A stretch of DNA of 64,000 nucleotides from CBDCAS01 sp965214015 (GTDB lineage: Bacteria; Pseudomonadota; Gammaproteobacteria; Coxiellales; Coxiellaceae). A program made the position numbers and the translations under genes. Location of the stretch: positions 1 to 64,000 of the forward strand of contig CBDCAS010000016.1 in the NCBI GenBank assembly GCA_965214015.1, given 5' to 3'. Positions within the stretch are counted from its first letter, which is position 1. Each line of letters starts with the position of its first letter. The notes beneath the pieces were generated by a model that saw nothing but the letters and a program-made list of their open reading frames with translations, had not been told where the DNA came from and searched no databases. Positions 8,355 through 17,961 of this stretch are shown piece after piece.

Positions 8355-9536
8355 GTGCCTTTTAAAACGATTCGTCAATTTATAAAATTTGAGACAAGCG
8401 GTGGTATTGCTTTATTTGCTGCCGCTGTTCTCGCCTTAGTGATGAGTAATACGCCATTAGAGTTTTATTACCACGCTTTATTTAATTTGCCGATGACTGT
8501 TGGATTTGGTGTATTAAAAATCTCTAAACCTTTGCTGCTATGGATCAATGATGGTCTTATGGCTATTTTCTTTTTTTTAGTAGGGTTAGAGATTAAGCGA
8601 GAGCTTTTTGAAGGCGAATTAAATAGTATTAAAAAGGCAACGCTTCCTGCTATGGCAGCTGTGGGTGGTATGTTAGTTCCTGCCTTGATTTATTTTTATT
8701 TTAATCAAGGAGATATGGCTGCTCTACAGGGTTGGGCAATACCTACTGCCACAGATATTGCGTTTTCACTGGGTGTATTGGCAGTATTGGGTTCACGTGT
8801 TCCAGTCTCATTAAAAATTTTTCTAACAGCTTTGGCTATTTTTGATGATATTGGTGCCATTATTATTATTGCAGGCTTCTATACAAAACATATTTCAATG
8901 GTATTACTTCTCATAAGTGTTGGTTTGGTCGGAGTATTGGTATTGTTTAATCGTTTGCGAATCATTCGTTTTACGCCTTATATTTTAGTGGGATTGCTGC
9001 TTTGGGTCTGTGTACTTAAGTCTGGTGTTCATGCAACACTAGCTGGTATTATCATTGCTTTTACTATTCCATTGCGTGATCGTAAAAATCCAGAAATATC
9101 TCCTTTGCGTATTTTGGAACATAAATTGAATCCTTGGGTTGCCTTTGGTGTGTTACCTATTTTTGCATTTGCTAATGCAGGAGTCTGTTTATTTGGTATA
9201 ACAAAAAGTCATCTTATAAATCCTATTTTTCTAGGGATTGCAGCAGGCTTATTTATTGGTAAGCAAATAGGCATTTGGCTTGCTTCTTATTTAAGTGTGG
9301 TAATGGGCCTTGCTAAAATGCCAAAAGGGGTCTCTTATCTTAGTATTTATGGGGTCAGTTTAGTGGCTGGTATTGGATTTACAATGAGTTTATTTATTGG
9401 AGCTCTTGCCTTTGGCACAGAAGCAGGTAGTTACGCTGTTTTAATACGCTTGGGGGTTATTGTTGGTTCGTTATTATCAGGTGTACTAGGTTATCTTATT
9501 TTAAGGTTTTCTCTACAAAAAAAAGCATCATATTAA
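8355..9536 (+). CDS. nhaA: Na+/H+ antiporter NhaA
   Basis: Inner-membrane antiporter exchanging one Na+ for two H+. The 393 residues carry the ion-site aspartates D164-D165 in AIFDDIGAI, D134 in TATDIAFSLG, the VGLEIKREL segment near residue 76 and the GIGFTMSLFI segment near 335. The start is a GTG at 8355 (protein MPFKTIRQF), since no ATG fits the conserved N-terminus. Length is normal. The family is activated by alkaline pH and Na+, which complements the CPA1 antiporter at 3146. Confidence 0.95.
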   Translation: MPFKTIRQFIKFETSGGIALFAAAVLALVMSNTPLEFYYHALFNLPMTVGFGVLKISKPLLLWINDGLMAIFFFLVGLEIKRELFEGELNSIKKATLPAMAAVGGMLVPALIYFYFNQGDMAALQGWAIPTATDIAFSLGVLAVLGSRVPVSLKIFLTALAIFDDIGAIIIIAGFYTKHISMVLLLISVGLVGVLVLFNRLRIIRFTPYILVGLLLWVCVLKSGVHATLAGIIIAFTIPLRDRKNPEISPLRILEHKLNPWVAFGVLPIFAFANAGVCLFGITKSHLINPIFLGIAAGLFIGKQIGIWLASYLSVVMGLAKMPKGVSYLSIYGVSLVAGIGFTMSLFIGALAFGTEAGSYAVLIRLGVIVGSLLSGVLGYLILRFSLQKKASY

Positions 9537-9584
9537 ATTAAAAAATCATTACTATGCCGAAAAATGGATTTTGAGGTCAATACA

Positions 9585-10271
9585 ATGATACAAAGTTTTT
9601 TTATTCTGTCTTTATTTCTTTTATTCTGTACCGGTTGTGTGAAGCAATCGATTCTAGCATCAAGCAATATAACCACTCAGGAATTAAATGCTTATTCTAA
9701 GCAGCATTTAGTAGCTGATTTTAAGCGAGCAGGTGTTGCCTATCCTCCCAAGCAATTAGCGTTACTTATTTTTAAACAAAGTAAACAGTTAGAGCTTTAT
9801 GCAGAAAATCAGGGCTCGTGGCACTTTATTAAAAGTTTTATCGTGAAAGCAGCCAGTGGTGAGCTAGGTCCTAAATTGCATCAAGGGGACTATCAAGTTC
9901 CTGAGGGGATATATCGGATTACAGTACTTAACCCGCACAGCCATTTTTTATTGTCAATGAAACTAAATTATCCAAATGCATTTGATCGATACATTGCAAA
10001 ACTAACGCACCGACATCATCTAGGGAATAATATTTTTATTCACGGCAGTGCAAAATCTTCAGGATGCATTGCAATTGGTGATGCAGGGATTCGCCAGCTG
10101 TTTCCATTAGTAGCTAGAGTGGGTATTCATCATATACAAGTGATCATTGCACCAAAGGACTTGCGTTATCAAAAATTGGTTTATAGTAGAGTGCACCCCC
10201 AGTGGTTGCCTATTTTATATCGTAGGATTCGATCTGTATTAGTAAATTTTCCTTTGCATGAGAAGCTTTGA
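9585..10271 (+). CDS. YkuD-domain L,D-transpeptidase (DpaA/YafK-like) lipoprotein
   Basis: Periplasmic peptidoglycan-active enzyme with a catalytic cysteine. The active-site signature IHGSAKSSGCIAIGD, with its His and Cys, is present near residue 150, and the PEGIYRI and LNYPNAFDRY stretches match the YafK/DpaA branch, which detaches Lpp from murein or forms cross-links. I place the start at ATG 9585 rather than the upstream in-frame ATG 9564, because GAGGT precedes it at the right distance and a lipoprotein-like signal (FLLFCTGC) begins directly. 228 residues result. Substrate is inferred. Confidence 0.85.
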   Translation: MIQSFFILSLFLLFCTGCVKQSILASSNITTQELNAYSKQHLVADFKRAGVAYPPKQLALLIFKQSKQLELYAENQGSWHFIKSFIVKAASGELGPKLHQGDYQVPEGIYRITVLNPHSHFLLSMKLNYPNAFDRYIAKLTHRHHLGNNIFIHGSAKSSGCIAIGDAGIRQLFPLVARVGIHHIQVIIAPKDLRYQKLVYSRVHPQWLPILYRRIRSVLVNFPLHEKL

Positions 10272-10289
10272 ATCCGCTAGAATAGGGTC

Positions 10290-12926
10290 ATGAAAGCAGC
10301 TAATCCTAAGACTATTTATTTAAAAGATTATCAGGTCCCTGATTTTGAAGTAGAAAAAGTATTTCTCCACTTTGATCTTTTTGAGGAAAAGGCCAAAGTG
10401 AGGACAGTTTTGCATCTTAATCGACATCCAAAATCGAAGCAAAAAGAGGCGCCATTAGTCTTAAATGGCGAACAGATGCAGTTATCTTCTATTGCTTTGG
10501 ATGACCAGCTGCTTGATTCTTCTGCTTATCAAGTTGATGATACCATGCTGACCGTATTCGCTGTTCCGGAGCGTTTTATTTTAGAAACGGTTGTTGTCAT
10601 TAAGCCACAAGAGAATCAGCAGCTCAGTGGCCTCTACCGATCGCGTGATAATTTTTGTACACAATGTGAGCCTTGCGGGTTTCGTCGTATTACCTATTTT
10701 TTGGATCGTCCAGATGTTATGACACGATTTACAACGACTATTACTGCAAATAAAAAACGCTATCCTTATTTACTCTCTAATGGCAACTTAATTGAACAGC
10801 GAGATCTGGGGGAGCGTCATTGGGTATGTTGGGAGGATCCTTCTTTAAAACCTTGCTATTTATTTGCCTTAGTGGCTGGTGATTTTGATGTACTTAACGA
10901 TACCTTTAACACAATGTCGGGTCGTTCTGTTGATCTAAAATTATACTTGGAAAAAGGATTTGCAGATCAGGGTGCGTATGCATTGAGCTCTTTGAAAGCA
11001 GCCATGTATTGGGATGAACAGACTTGGGGGCGTGAATACGATCTTGATATTTATATAATTGTAGCTGTTTCTGATTTTAATATGGGTGCTATGGAGAATA
11101 AGGGACTTAATATTTTTAATACAAAATATGTGTTAGCAAAGCCTAAGACAGCGACAGATCAAGATTATGTCGATATTGAATCAGTGATTGGTCATGAGTA
11201 CTTCCATAATTGGTCTGGCAATCGGGTTACCTGTCGTGATTGGTTTCAAATTACCTTAAAAGAAGGTTTGACAGTATTTCGTGATCAATCATTCTCTATT
11301 GATAGAACCTCACCTGCTGTTGCACGGATTCCAGAAGTCAATGTGATGCGTAATCAACAGTTTGCCGAAGATGCCAGCCCTATGGCACATCCAATTCGTC
11401 CAGATTCTTATATAGAAGTGAATAATTTCTATACTTTGACAGTGTATCGTAAGGGTGCCGAAGTGATTCGTATGGTACAAACTTTACTGACACCCCCTAT
11501 ATTTCGTAAAGGTTTAGATTTATATTTTGAGCGCCATGATGGCCAAGCGGTGACTACTGAAGATTTTATTCACGCAATGGAAGAGTGTTCAGGTAAAGAC
11601 TTAACCCAGTTTAAGCGTTGGTATTCACAAGTAGGGACACCGACTTTAACAGTGAGTGGTACTTACGATCAGGATCAACACACCTATACATTGACAGTCA
11701 AGCAGAGCAGCCCTTTGCTTTGCTCTGACAAAAATCAGGAGCCGCTGCATATTCCGCTACTGATTGGTCTGATTAGCTCAAAATGTCAAGATATGCAGAC
11801 CCAATTAGACCATGAGAGCTCAGCTCGCCCAGGAACTCGCTTATTAGAAATCACTGAATCTGAGCAAACGTTTACTTTTATTCATGTAAAAGAAAAACCG
11901 ATACCCTCTTTATTACGCTGTTTTTCAGCCCCTGTAACCTGTGATTATCCCTATGTAAATGACGAACTCGCATGGTTATTGCAGTGTGATAGCGATGCGT
12001 TTGCACGTTGGGATGCTGGTCAGCGTTTAGCGACCAATGTAATTTTAGCAGCAGCTCGACAATATTGTAATCATCAGTCTATGGCTATAGAGGATGTATT
12101 AGTAAATTCATTTAAAACACTGTTAAATCCCTTACGAGGTGATTTTAATTTATTGAGTCGATTGCTGTCTTTGCCTGCAGAAAGTTATTTAATATTCTCT
12201 GCCCATGACCTTGATATTGAGGTTTTGTATCAGGCTCGTGAATTTATCAAGCAGCAGTTAAGTAATAGCTTATATTCTGATTATGAAAAAGCCTATCATG
12301 CCTGTCAGCTATCCGGTGATTATCACTATAATGTTAGTGATATGGCCAAACGTAGTTTAAAAAATACCTGTTTAATGTACTTAGTAGCCTCTAACCATTC
12401 AGAAGCTATTCAACAGGCCATTAGGCAATTTGAGACAAGCAATAATATGACAGATTGTATGGGGGCATTGCTGGCATTAAATCATTATGAGGGGCCAGAG
12501 CGATCTGATGTACTTAACCGATTCTATCAGCAATGGCACTCTGAGCCTTTGGTAGTCAATAAGTGGTTAAGTCTGCAAGCGATGTCTACGTTACCTAATA
12601 CATTAGATAACGTGAAACAACTGATGCAGCATCCTGCTTTTAATATCAATAATCCTAATAATGTGTATGCATTGCTATGTGTTTTTGGGGCCAACCCTGT
12701 GCGTTTCCATGAAGCCTCGGGGGCAGGATATCATTTTATCGCAGATCAAGTTTTAGCACTAGATCGTCAGAATCCGCAAGTAGCTGCACGAGTTTTGCAA
12801 CCATTGACCCGTTGGAAGCAAATTGATTCTAAACGAGGAGCAAAGATGCGAGAAGCATTGACTCGTATTGCTCATAGTGCTGGAATTTCACGCGATGTCT
12901 ACGAAGTAGCCATGAAAAGTCAGTAG
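10290..12926 (+). CDS. pepN: Aminopeptidase N
   Basis: Zinc metallo-aminopeptidase of family M1 that trims peptides in the cytoplasm. The 878 residues match the gammaproteobacterial PepN length. The exopeptidase motif GAMENKGLN lies near residue 264. The zinc site is H302-E303-x-x-H306 with E325 in LKEGLTVF. DUF3458-type domains fill the C-terminal half. It starts 18 bases after the transpeptidase stop. No oddities were seen. Confidence 0.96.
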   Translation: MKAANPKTIYLKDYQVPDFEVEKVFLHFDLFEEKAKVRTVLHLNRHPKSKQKEAPLVLNGEQMQLSSIALDDQLLDSSAYQVDDTMLTVFAVPERFILETVVVIKPQENQQLSGLYRSRDNFCTQCEPCGFRRITYFLDRPDVMTRFTTTITANKKRYPYLLSNGNLIEQRDLGERHWVCWEDPSLKPCYLFALVAGDFDVLNDTFNTMSGRSVDLKLYLEKGFADQGAYALSSLKAAMYWDEQTWGREYDLDIYIIVAVSDFNMGAMENKGLNIFNTKYVLAKPKTATDQDYVDIESVIGHEYFHNWSGNRVTCRDWFQITLKEGLTVFRDQSFSIDRTSPAVARIPEVNVMRNQQFAEDASPMAHPIRPDSYIEVNNFYTLTVYRKGAEVIRMVQTLLTPPIFRKGLDLYFERHDGQAVTTEDFIHAMEECSGKDLTQFKRWYSQVGTPTLTVSGTYDQDQHTYTLTVKQSSPLLCSDKNQEPLHIPLLIGLISSKCQDMQTQLDHESSARPGTRLLEITESEQTFTFIHVKEKPIPSLLRCFSAPVTCDYPYVNDELAWLLQCDSDAFARWDAGQRLATNVILAAARQYCNHQSMAIEDVLVNSFKTLLNPLRGDFNLLSRLLSLPAESYLIFSAHDLDIEVLYQAREFIKQQLSNSLYSDYEKAYHACQLSGDYHYNVSDMAKRSLKNTCLMYLVASNHSEAIQQAIRQFETSNNMTDCMGALLALNHYEGPERSDVLNRFYQQWHSEPLVVNKWLSLQAMSTLPNTLDNVKQLMQHPAFNINNPNNVYALLCVFGANPVRFHEASGAGYHFIADQVLALDRQNPQVAARVLQPLTRWKQIDSKRGAKMREALTRIAHSAGISRDVYEVAMKSQ

Positions 12927-12970
12927 AGAGTATTCTTAGTGCTATGTTAAGTCTGTTAGTTTCAGTATAT

Positions 12971-14107
12971 CTATATAACCTTATGCGAATCATTTGTTAA
13001 AAGATCTTGGTTTATTCTATTAATATTAGAATCACCTATGTTGTTAAACAATGAATAGGGCTGAAAACCCAAAAGTCTCTGCTTATTAAATTCCTCTGTC
13101 CATGATGTTGTGACATTATTATTAAAAGTGTTTTGTTCACTGCATAGTTCATGTAAGATTTCTATGCTCATTTTAAAATTATTTTTAACATCCTGGGACG
13201 TTATTTTTCCCTTTAAATACTCTTGTACACTCTGTTTAAAATCCTGATAAATAAAAGTAGCAGATCGTAAATCAGCACAAGCCTCTTTGCTTTGGGATTG
13301 AACGATTGCTTCTTGTTGTTTTAGAAAACTTCTGATTTTCTTCTTAGCAATCTTTTGCGAAACTAGATTGGCAGTGCCACTAGGAACCGTCGCAGATTCT
13401 CTGTTAAATGTTATTAGGCCTCTGTAAAGAGCTTCCATATCGACAGTACCAGTGAGATCGATTTGAAGCTGTTCTAACCTGTTTTTTCTCTTAATGAAAG
13501 AAGGGATTGCTTCTTGATAATGAGGCAACTCTCGAGCTAACACAATCAAATGATCATGTACTATGACAAGTTCCTGTATTTGATTTTGGATTTCTTCAAT
13601 GAAAGAGTCATTCGGTTTCTTTTGCAAATTGGCCCTTAATGTACTTAATAAATCGTATGCTATACCAAGACTATGATAGAGATGGTCCTCAAACTTTTTT
13701 TGCTTTTGATTCAATACAATAATCTGATAATTTTCTTTAAGTACCTGCTCTTTGTGCTTTAAATCTTTCTCTGTCAACGGTTGATGATTCTTATTGGCTT
13801 TTTTTAAAGCAAAACAATAAAGAACAGACACTAAAAGATTAGGCAAGTTATTAATAATAGCATTGTACATCAATGGAGCCCCCTCTCGGGTTGGATTGGG
13901 ATTTGATCTCTCTTTAAGTAAGGGAACTAAAGGCTTAGCAAAACTTGTTGCTACTTTAGGTTGAGGGATTGGAGTGGATTGTAAGAACAAGTGACAAGAT
14001 TCGTGAGCATGTGCCAATGCGCTACGGCCTGTTTCTATCAGATCCCAAGCACTCGCATAGAAATTATTCCATACAGATTCTAATGAAAGTAGGCAGGAGT
14101 TTCGCAC
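12971..14107 (-). CDS. Unknown helical/coiled-coil protein, 5' end cut by IS
   Basis: 378 residues as an open frame. I do not recognise the family. It has one hydrophobic patch (LPNLLVSVLYCFAL, near residue 88) and then long charged helices rich in K, E and Q. The open frame starts at a GTG (14107) that lies inside the inverted repeat of the neighbouring IS, so the native start may be lost. An internal ATG at 13870 has a strong GAGGGG ribosome site 9 bases upstream and would give 299 residues. The composition resembles host-interaction proteins of intracellular bacteria, which is a guess. Confidence 0.6.
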   Translation of the reverse strand: MRNSCLLSLESVWNNFYASAWDLIETGRSALAHAHESCHLFLQSTPIPQPKVATSFAKPLVPLLKERSNPNPTREGAPLMYNAIINNLPNLLVSVLYCFALKKANKNHQPLTEKDLKHKEQVLKENYQIIVLNQKQKKFEDHLYHSLGIAYDLLSTLRANLQKKPNDSFIEEIQNQIQELVIVHDHLIVLARELPHYQEAIPSFIKRKNRLEQLQIDLTGTVDMEALYRGLITFNRESATVPSGTANLVSQKIAKKKIRSFLKQQEAIVQSQSKEACADLRSATFIYQDFKQSVQEYLKGKITSQDVKNNFKMSIEILHELCSEQNTFNNNVTTSWTEEFNKQRLLGFQPYSLFNNIGDSNINRINQDLLTNDSHKVI

Positions 14108-15160
14108 TTTTGTTTTTAGGTGAATGGCATAATAGATCGAATGCTTTGAGTGATAGCAGGCTTGATGGTATGCCAGTCTTGCTGATAAAAAGAGATTTTG
14201 TCTTGTAGGCGACGCATATTTTTATTAATCCAAGCGATAATGGCCATACAAATGTGATTTCTTTGCGCTCGACCCTTTCGTGCCTGACAACGCTCAATGC
14301 CACAAGTCTGCTTAAGTTCCCGATGATAAGTTTCGATTGACCAACGCGCCTGCACAATAGATTGAATGGTTTCTCGTGTCGGGTGAGTCATATTAGTCGC
14401 CACGTAATCAACGCGGCTATTTTTAGCCACGAACTTGAATACCGTAACCCACCCATAGCCGCGTAGATGAATAGACAACCCTTCATCTGGAATGACTAAG
14501 TTTTCTAATGTTTGATTTCTATTCACCTTGCGGTTTTTTCGCAAAGGAGTGACCCAAGTCCACCCATGATCTCTTATTGCTTTGAGGTTTTTTAAACTTG
14601 AATACCAAGAATCCATCACCACCGCCTCAGGAATAAACCCTCTGCTCTTTGCCAAGGAAAGCATCTCACAAAAATGGGTATTTTTTGTTTTGCCATCACT
14701 GTCTTTATCATAAATTCTATAATCCACTGGAACTCCTTTTCTTTCCTCTAATCCATACCACACCAAATTCACTAAACCTATCCCTGCAATCACATCATGG
14801 GCATTACCCGAATATTGATAATGAACCAAATCTATTTTTTTACTGTGTATTTTTGATAACACTCTATCGTCCACTATTAATAGCGATGGAGTTGAATGAT
14901 CTACATAGGCTCGTACCGTTTGCCAAACCTGGGACGGTCTAAAATTTTGATCCGATAACCATCGGCTTATACTGTCATGGGAGAGTGCTGTTTCTGGACT
15001 CACCTCTGATAACGCTAATCCTGAGTAACGTACACTGCTCGCTTCTAGGAAGGCTCTATAAAGTTCTTTTGTGCATTTGTGTCGAGACAATCTGGGTTTC
15101 CTATTCCGTTCGTTCAATCCTAAAAATTATAATAGTTCATTACTAAATGCGAAACTCCTG
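14094..15160 (-). mobile_element. IS701/IS4-superfamily insertion sequence, 1067 bp
   Basis: A single transposase gene is bracketed by perfect 13-bp terminal inverted repeats: CAGGAGTTTCGCA at 14094-14106 and its complement at 15148-15160. No clean target duplication is visible in the bases immediately outside, so the copy may be old, rearranged or slightly mis-bounded. The left repeat touches the 5' end of the gene at 12971, implying insertion at or inside that gene's start. Confidence 0.8.
14116..15117 (-). CDS. DDE transposase, IS701/IS4-like
   Basis: 333-residue intact transposase beginning with TTG (MNERNRKPRLSRH). DDE-type residues can be picked out: the LLIVDDRVL aspartate near residue 82, the VVMDSWYSS aspartate near 168 and the glutamate in RWSIETYHRELKQ near 273, the last resembling the IS4-group YREK signature. 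It catalyses cut-and-paste movement of the element at 14094-15160. No frameshift or stop is present, so it could be active. Family placement (IS701 rather than another IS4 relative) is moderately sure. Confidence 0.85.
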   Translation of the reverse strand: MNERNRKPRLSRHKCTKELYRAFLEASSVRYSGLALSEVSPETALSHDSISRWLSDQNFRPSQVWQTVRAYVDHSTPSLLIVDDRVLSKIHSKKIDLVHYQYSGNAHDVIAGIGLVNLVWYGLEERKGVPVDYRIYDKDSDGKTKNTHFCEMLSLAKSRGFIPEAVVMDSWYSSLKNLKAIRDHGWTWVTPLRKNRKVNRNQTLENLVIPDEGLSIHLRGYGWVTVFKFVAKNSRVDYVATNMTHPTRETIQSIVQARWSIETYHRELKQTCGIERCQARKGRAQRNHICMAIIAWINKNMRRLQDKISFYQQDWHTIKPAITQSIRSIMPFT

Positions 15161-15352
15161 TCTGTAAGAAATTTCTGAAAATTTAACTTTATTATATGAT
15201 TGTGTTCTTTTTTTTTAAGGATCTTATCAGAGGAATGATAGATTCAATGTAGTGCCATACCAAATCGATTAAATTGCAACGCGATCTAATTCTTTGGGTC
15301 GCATACGAGTTTTCTTGGTCTTACAATTAGAAAATGTATGATTTAGGAAGGT

Positions 15353-16018
15353 TTAACTCATCAACAGTTCTAATATGTCTTGTGGTGTTTCAATAAGGTA
15401 GTCTGCACCCCAAGAGTGGGGTTGGCTTTTAGGATCATGGTAGCCGTAGAGCACGGCGATAGCCGTCATCTTGGCAGCTTTTGCTGCAATGACATCGCTT
15501 TGAGTATCCCCTATATAAACGGATTGTTGTGGCTTAACTTGCACGAGCTCGCAGGCGTGCAATAAAGGGTCAGGGTAGGGTTTTTTCCGTGATAAAGTAT
15601 CGCCGGAAATAATGCACTGACTTCGTTGAGTAAGTTGAAAGGAGTCTAGTAACGGTTGAGTAAGAAAATGTGGTTTGTTGGTAATAATACCCCAGGGAAT
15701 CTTTTGTTGATCTAAAGAATTCAGCACAACGGGTATGCCTGGAAAATAATCGGTTTTTTGGTGCAATCGTGTTTGGTAATAATTTAAGAAGATCTTACGT
15801 AGCTTAGGAAATGATGGATCTTGCTCATCAATATTTAAACTGCCTTGTATCATGCTGCGAGTCCCGGTATGTATATGGGGACGAAATTCAGAAAACGTGG
15901 GCAGAGCGGTGTGTCCTAATTGTTTTAGTGTTAGGCACATGCTGGCATATAAATCAGGTGCCGTGTCTAATAGTGTGCCGTCTAGATCAAAAAAAATAGC
16001 CTCGTAATTATTTTTCAT
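15353..16018 (-). CDS. gph: HAD phosphatase, phosphoglycolate phosphatase / MupP type
   Basis: 221-residue haloacid-dehalogenase hydrolase. It has the nucleophile motif FFDLDGTLLDTAPDL near residue 9, IITNKPHF (motif II) near 114, KKPYPDPLLHAC (motif III) near 145 and YIGDTQSDVIAAKAA (motif IV) near 167. Phosphoglycolate phosphatase is the default reading. Since it directly follows ubiG, with 11 bases of overlap, it could equally be MupP, the N-acetylmuramate-6-phosphate phosphatase that sits beside ubiG in Pseudomonas. It is the last gene of the minus-strand bio-ubi run. Confidence 0.85.
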   Translation of the reverse strand: MKNNYEAIFFDLDGTLLDTAPDLYASMCLTLKQLGHTALPTFSEFRPHIHTGTRSMIQGSLNIDEQDPSFPKLRKIFLNYYQTRLHQKTDYFPGIPVVLNSLDQQKIPWGIITNKPHFLTQPLLDSFQLTQRSQCIISGDTLSRKKPYPDPLLHACELVQVKPQQSVYIGDTQSDVIAAKAAKMTAIAVLYGYHDPKSQPHSWGADYLIETPQDILELLMS

Positions 16019-16697
16019 AATACGCCATATAATTAATATGAATGTTGTGACTTAAGTGCCATTTTTGTGAAAATGGTTGAAAACGAATACCTTGTAATCC
16101 ACCAAGTTTTAGTCCTGCTTGTCTTGCCCACTGAGTCAGTTCAGAAGGGCGGATAAATTGATTGTATTGGTGCGTGCCTTTAGGCAATAAGCCCAGAATA
16201 TATTCAGCAGCAACGATGGCGCCTAAGTAGCTTTCTATAGTGCGGTTGATAGTTGAAACAAACAGTACTCCACCAGGTTTTAAACTGTCCGCACAGGCTT
16301 GTAATATGCCCATAGGATCGGGTACATGCTCTAACATCTCCATACAAGTGACGATATCAAATGAGGCAGCATGAGTTTGTGCAATCTGCTCTACACTGAC
16401 GCACTGATAATCCACTAAAACCCGCTTTTTTTGAGCGTGTTGTTGGGCAACTTGAATAAGGGTATCGCTTAAGTCAATCCCTATGACATCAGCAGATTCG
16501 CGAGCCATCGCTTCTGATAGCAATCCGCCGCCACAACCTACATCTAATACTTTTTTCTCTGCAATGCTCGTATGATTTTTTATATATTGAATGCGTAGAG
16601 GATTCATTTGGTGTAATGGTTTCATGCGACCATTGGGATCCCACCAGTCTTTAGCAAGTGCATTAAACTTTTTTATTTCATGAGGATCGACGTTCAA
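16008..16697 (-). CDS. ubiG: Ubiquinone biosynthesis O-methyltransferase
   Basis: SAM-dependent enzyme for both O-methylation steps of ubiquinone synthesis. The 229 residues begin with the UbiG hallmark EIKKFNALAKDWWDPNGRMKPLH. The SAM site VLDVGCGGGLLSEAMAR lies near residue 50, and MEMLEHVPDP near 120. Length fits. The ATG overlaps the preceding HPt gene by 4 bases, and its 3' end overlaps gph by 11, so translation is likely coupled across the three. Confidence 0.96.
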   Translation of the reverse strand: MNVDPHEIKKFNALAKDWWDPNGRMKPLHQMNPLRIQYIKNHTSIAEKKVLDVGCGGGLLSEAMARESADVIGIDLSDTLIQVAQQHAQKKRVLVDYQCVSVEQIAQTHAASFDIVTCMEMLEHVPDPMGILQACADSLKPGGVLFVSTINRTIESYLGAIVAAEYILGLLPKGTHQYNQFIRPSELTQWARQAGLKLGGLQGIRFQPFSQKWHLSHNIHINYMAYYEK

Positions 16698-17056
16698 GAG
16701 ATATCCGTTAAGTTTAGTTTTTTTAATGCTTTTAGTACTTCATTAATTTCATGATTCACTTGGGAAACTGTATGACTTAGTGTGCTTAAAGACTGTGTCT
16801 TATGTGATTTAGCTTGAGATTCTAATTGTTCTAATAGTGCTTTTAGTCGAGGCGTTCCCGTATAACAACATGCACCATGTAATTTATGCGATTCGTCTTG
16901 AAGCTGTTCAAGGTTATTGGTCTCTAAGGCTTGCTTAAAATAAGCCCGGAAGCTAGGTAATTCCTTTTCTAAGGCATACAAAATTTTTTTAGCGAAGATT
17001 TCTTTATTGTTGCTTAAGCGAAGACACTCTTTCCAATCTAGTGATTTTTTTTTCAT
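16694..17056 (-). CDS. Stand-alone HPt phosphotransfer protein
   Basis: 120-residue all-helical histidine phosphotransfer domain. The segment SHKLHGACCYTG around H57, with the following RLKALLEQLE helix, closely resembles the C-terminal HPt module of BarA-type hybrid kinases (HKLHGSCGYSG there). It would shuttle phosphate between a hybrid sensor kinase and a response regulator. No hybrid kinase is encoded in this window, so the partner is unknown. Its place between a cation transporter and ubiG is unusual, and it overlaps ubiG by 4 bases. Confidence 0.82.
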   Translation of the reverse strand: MKKKSLDWKECLRLSNNKEIFAKKILYALEKELPSFRAYFKQALETNNLEQLQDESHKLHGACCYTGTPRLKALLEQLESQAKSHKTQSLSTLSHTVSQVNHEINEVLKALKKLNLTDIS

Positions 17057-17068
17057 GATGATGCCCTT

Positions 17069-17959
17069 TTATAGATGACAAGGACGACAATCGATAATCT
17101 CAGGTTCAGGTTGCAATGTCACGTGAGAAATGTCAAATTGTTCTTTGAGTAACGAATTTAAATTTTGTAAGATTTTAGTCCATGCACTCATTTCGTGAAT
17201 ATTGATATGTGCAGATAATGCAACTTTTCCAGAAGAGAGAGTCCATACATGAAGATCATGTATGGTATTAACGCCTTCACATTGTGACATGAGCTCAGAG
17301 ACTGCTTGATAGCTAATATGTTGAGGAACTCCTTCCATAAGCACTAAGAGAGACTCCCTAAGTAAGCGTAAACTGGATAAAGTAATTAAGATACCGATTA
17401 AAATTGATAAAATGGGATCAATAGGAGACCATCTTGTAAAATAAATGACAGCACCTGAAACAAGAGCCGCTAAAGAACCGAGTAAATCACTCATCACATG
17501 CAGCAGTGCCGCTCGGATGTTTAAGGTACGTTCACTACGTGCTAATAGCCAGGCGACGAAGACATTCACGAGCATACCAAAGAAGGCGATGATTATGACA
17601 AGTCCACCTTTCACAGGTGTAGGTGAGTGGATGCGTTCTATTGCTTCGACAATAATAGCAATCGAAATGATCAGCATAAGTAAGCTACTGAGCCAGGCAG
17701 CCACCACTTCAGCACGTCCTAATCCATAACTATGTCGCTTAGAAGGAGGTTTTTGCGAGATCCAAGCAGCAAAGGCGCCAATAAGTAGTGCTAAGGCATC
17801 AGAGCCCATGTGACCGGCATCACCCAGTAGTGCTAAGGAATTGGCCCACCAACCACCAATCATTTCTATTAAGGCAAAACTAAACACAATAAGCACAGCG
17901 GTGACTAAAGTTCGACAGGGTGTTGACCTACTATGGGGGTGGTTATGACGATCTACCAT
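17069..17959 (-). CDS. Cation diffusion facilitator (CzcD/ZitB-type efflux)
   Basis: 296-residue inner-membrane exporter of divalent metal ions (Zn2+, possibly Co2+ or Cd2+) in exchange for protons. The metal-site pairs HxxxD are present as LLGDAGHMGSDALAL near residue 40 and LLHVMSDLLGSLAAL near 150. A histidine-rich N-terminus (HNHPHSR) precedes six TM helices, and the cytoplasmic domain has the HDLHVWTLSSGK motif near 238. It lies 2 bases after the sohB stop and 12 before HPt in the same run. Confidence 0.92.
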   Translation of the reverse strand: MVDRHNHPHSRSTPCRTLVTAVLIVFSFALIEMIGGWWANSLALLGDAGHMGSDALALLIGAFAAWISQKPPSKRHSYGLGRAEVVAAWLSSLLMLIISIAIIVEAIERIHSPTPVKGGLVIIIAFFGMLVNVFVAWLLARSERTLNIRAALLHVMSDLLGSLAALVSGAVIYFTRWSPIDPILSILIGILITLSSLRLLRESLLVLMEGVPQHISYQAVSELMSQCEGVNTIHDLHVWTLSSGKVALSAHINIHEMSAWTKILQNLNSLLKEQFDISHVTLQPEPEIIDCRPCHL

Positions 17960-17961
17960 CG

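Noticed and set aside
14064..14357. 97-codon minus-strand ORF over the transposase 3' end
   Set aside because: Out-of-frame shadow of the transposase, which has full homology-type motifs in its own frame.
14085..15170. Target-site duplication for the IS701-like element
   Set aside because: GTAG on the left and GTAA on the right look similar but do not sit symmetrically outside the inverted repeats.
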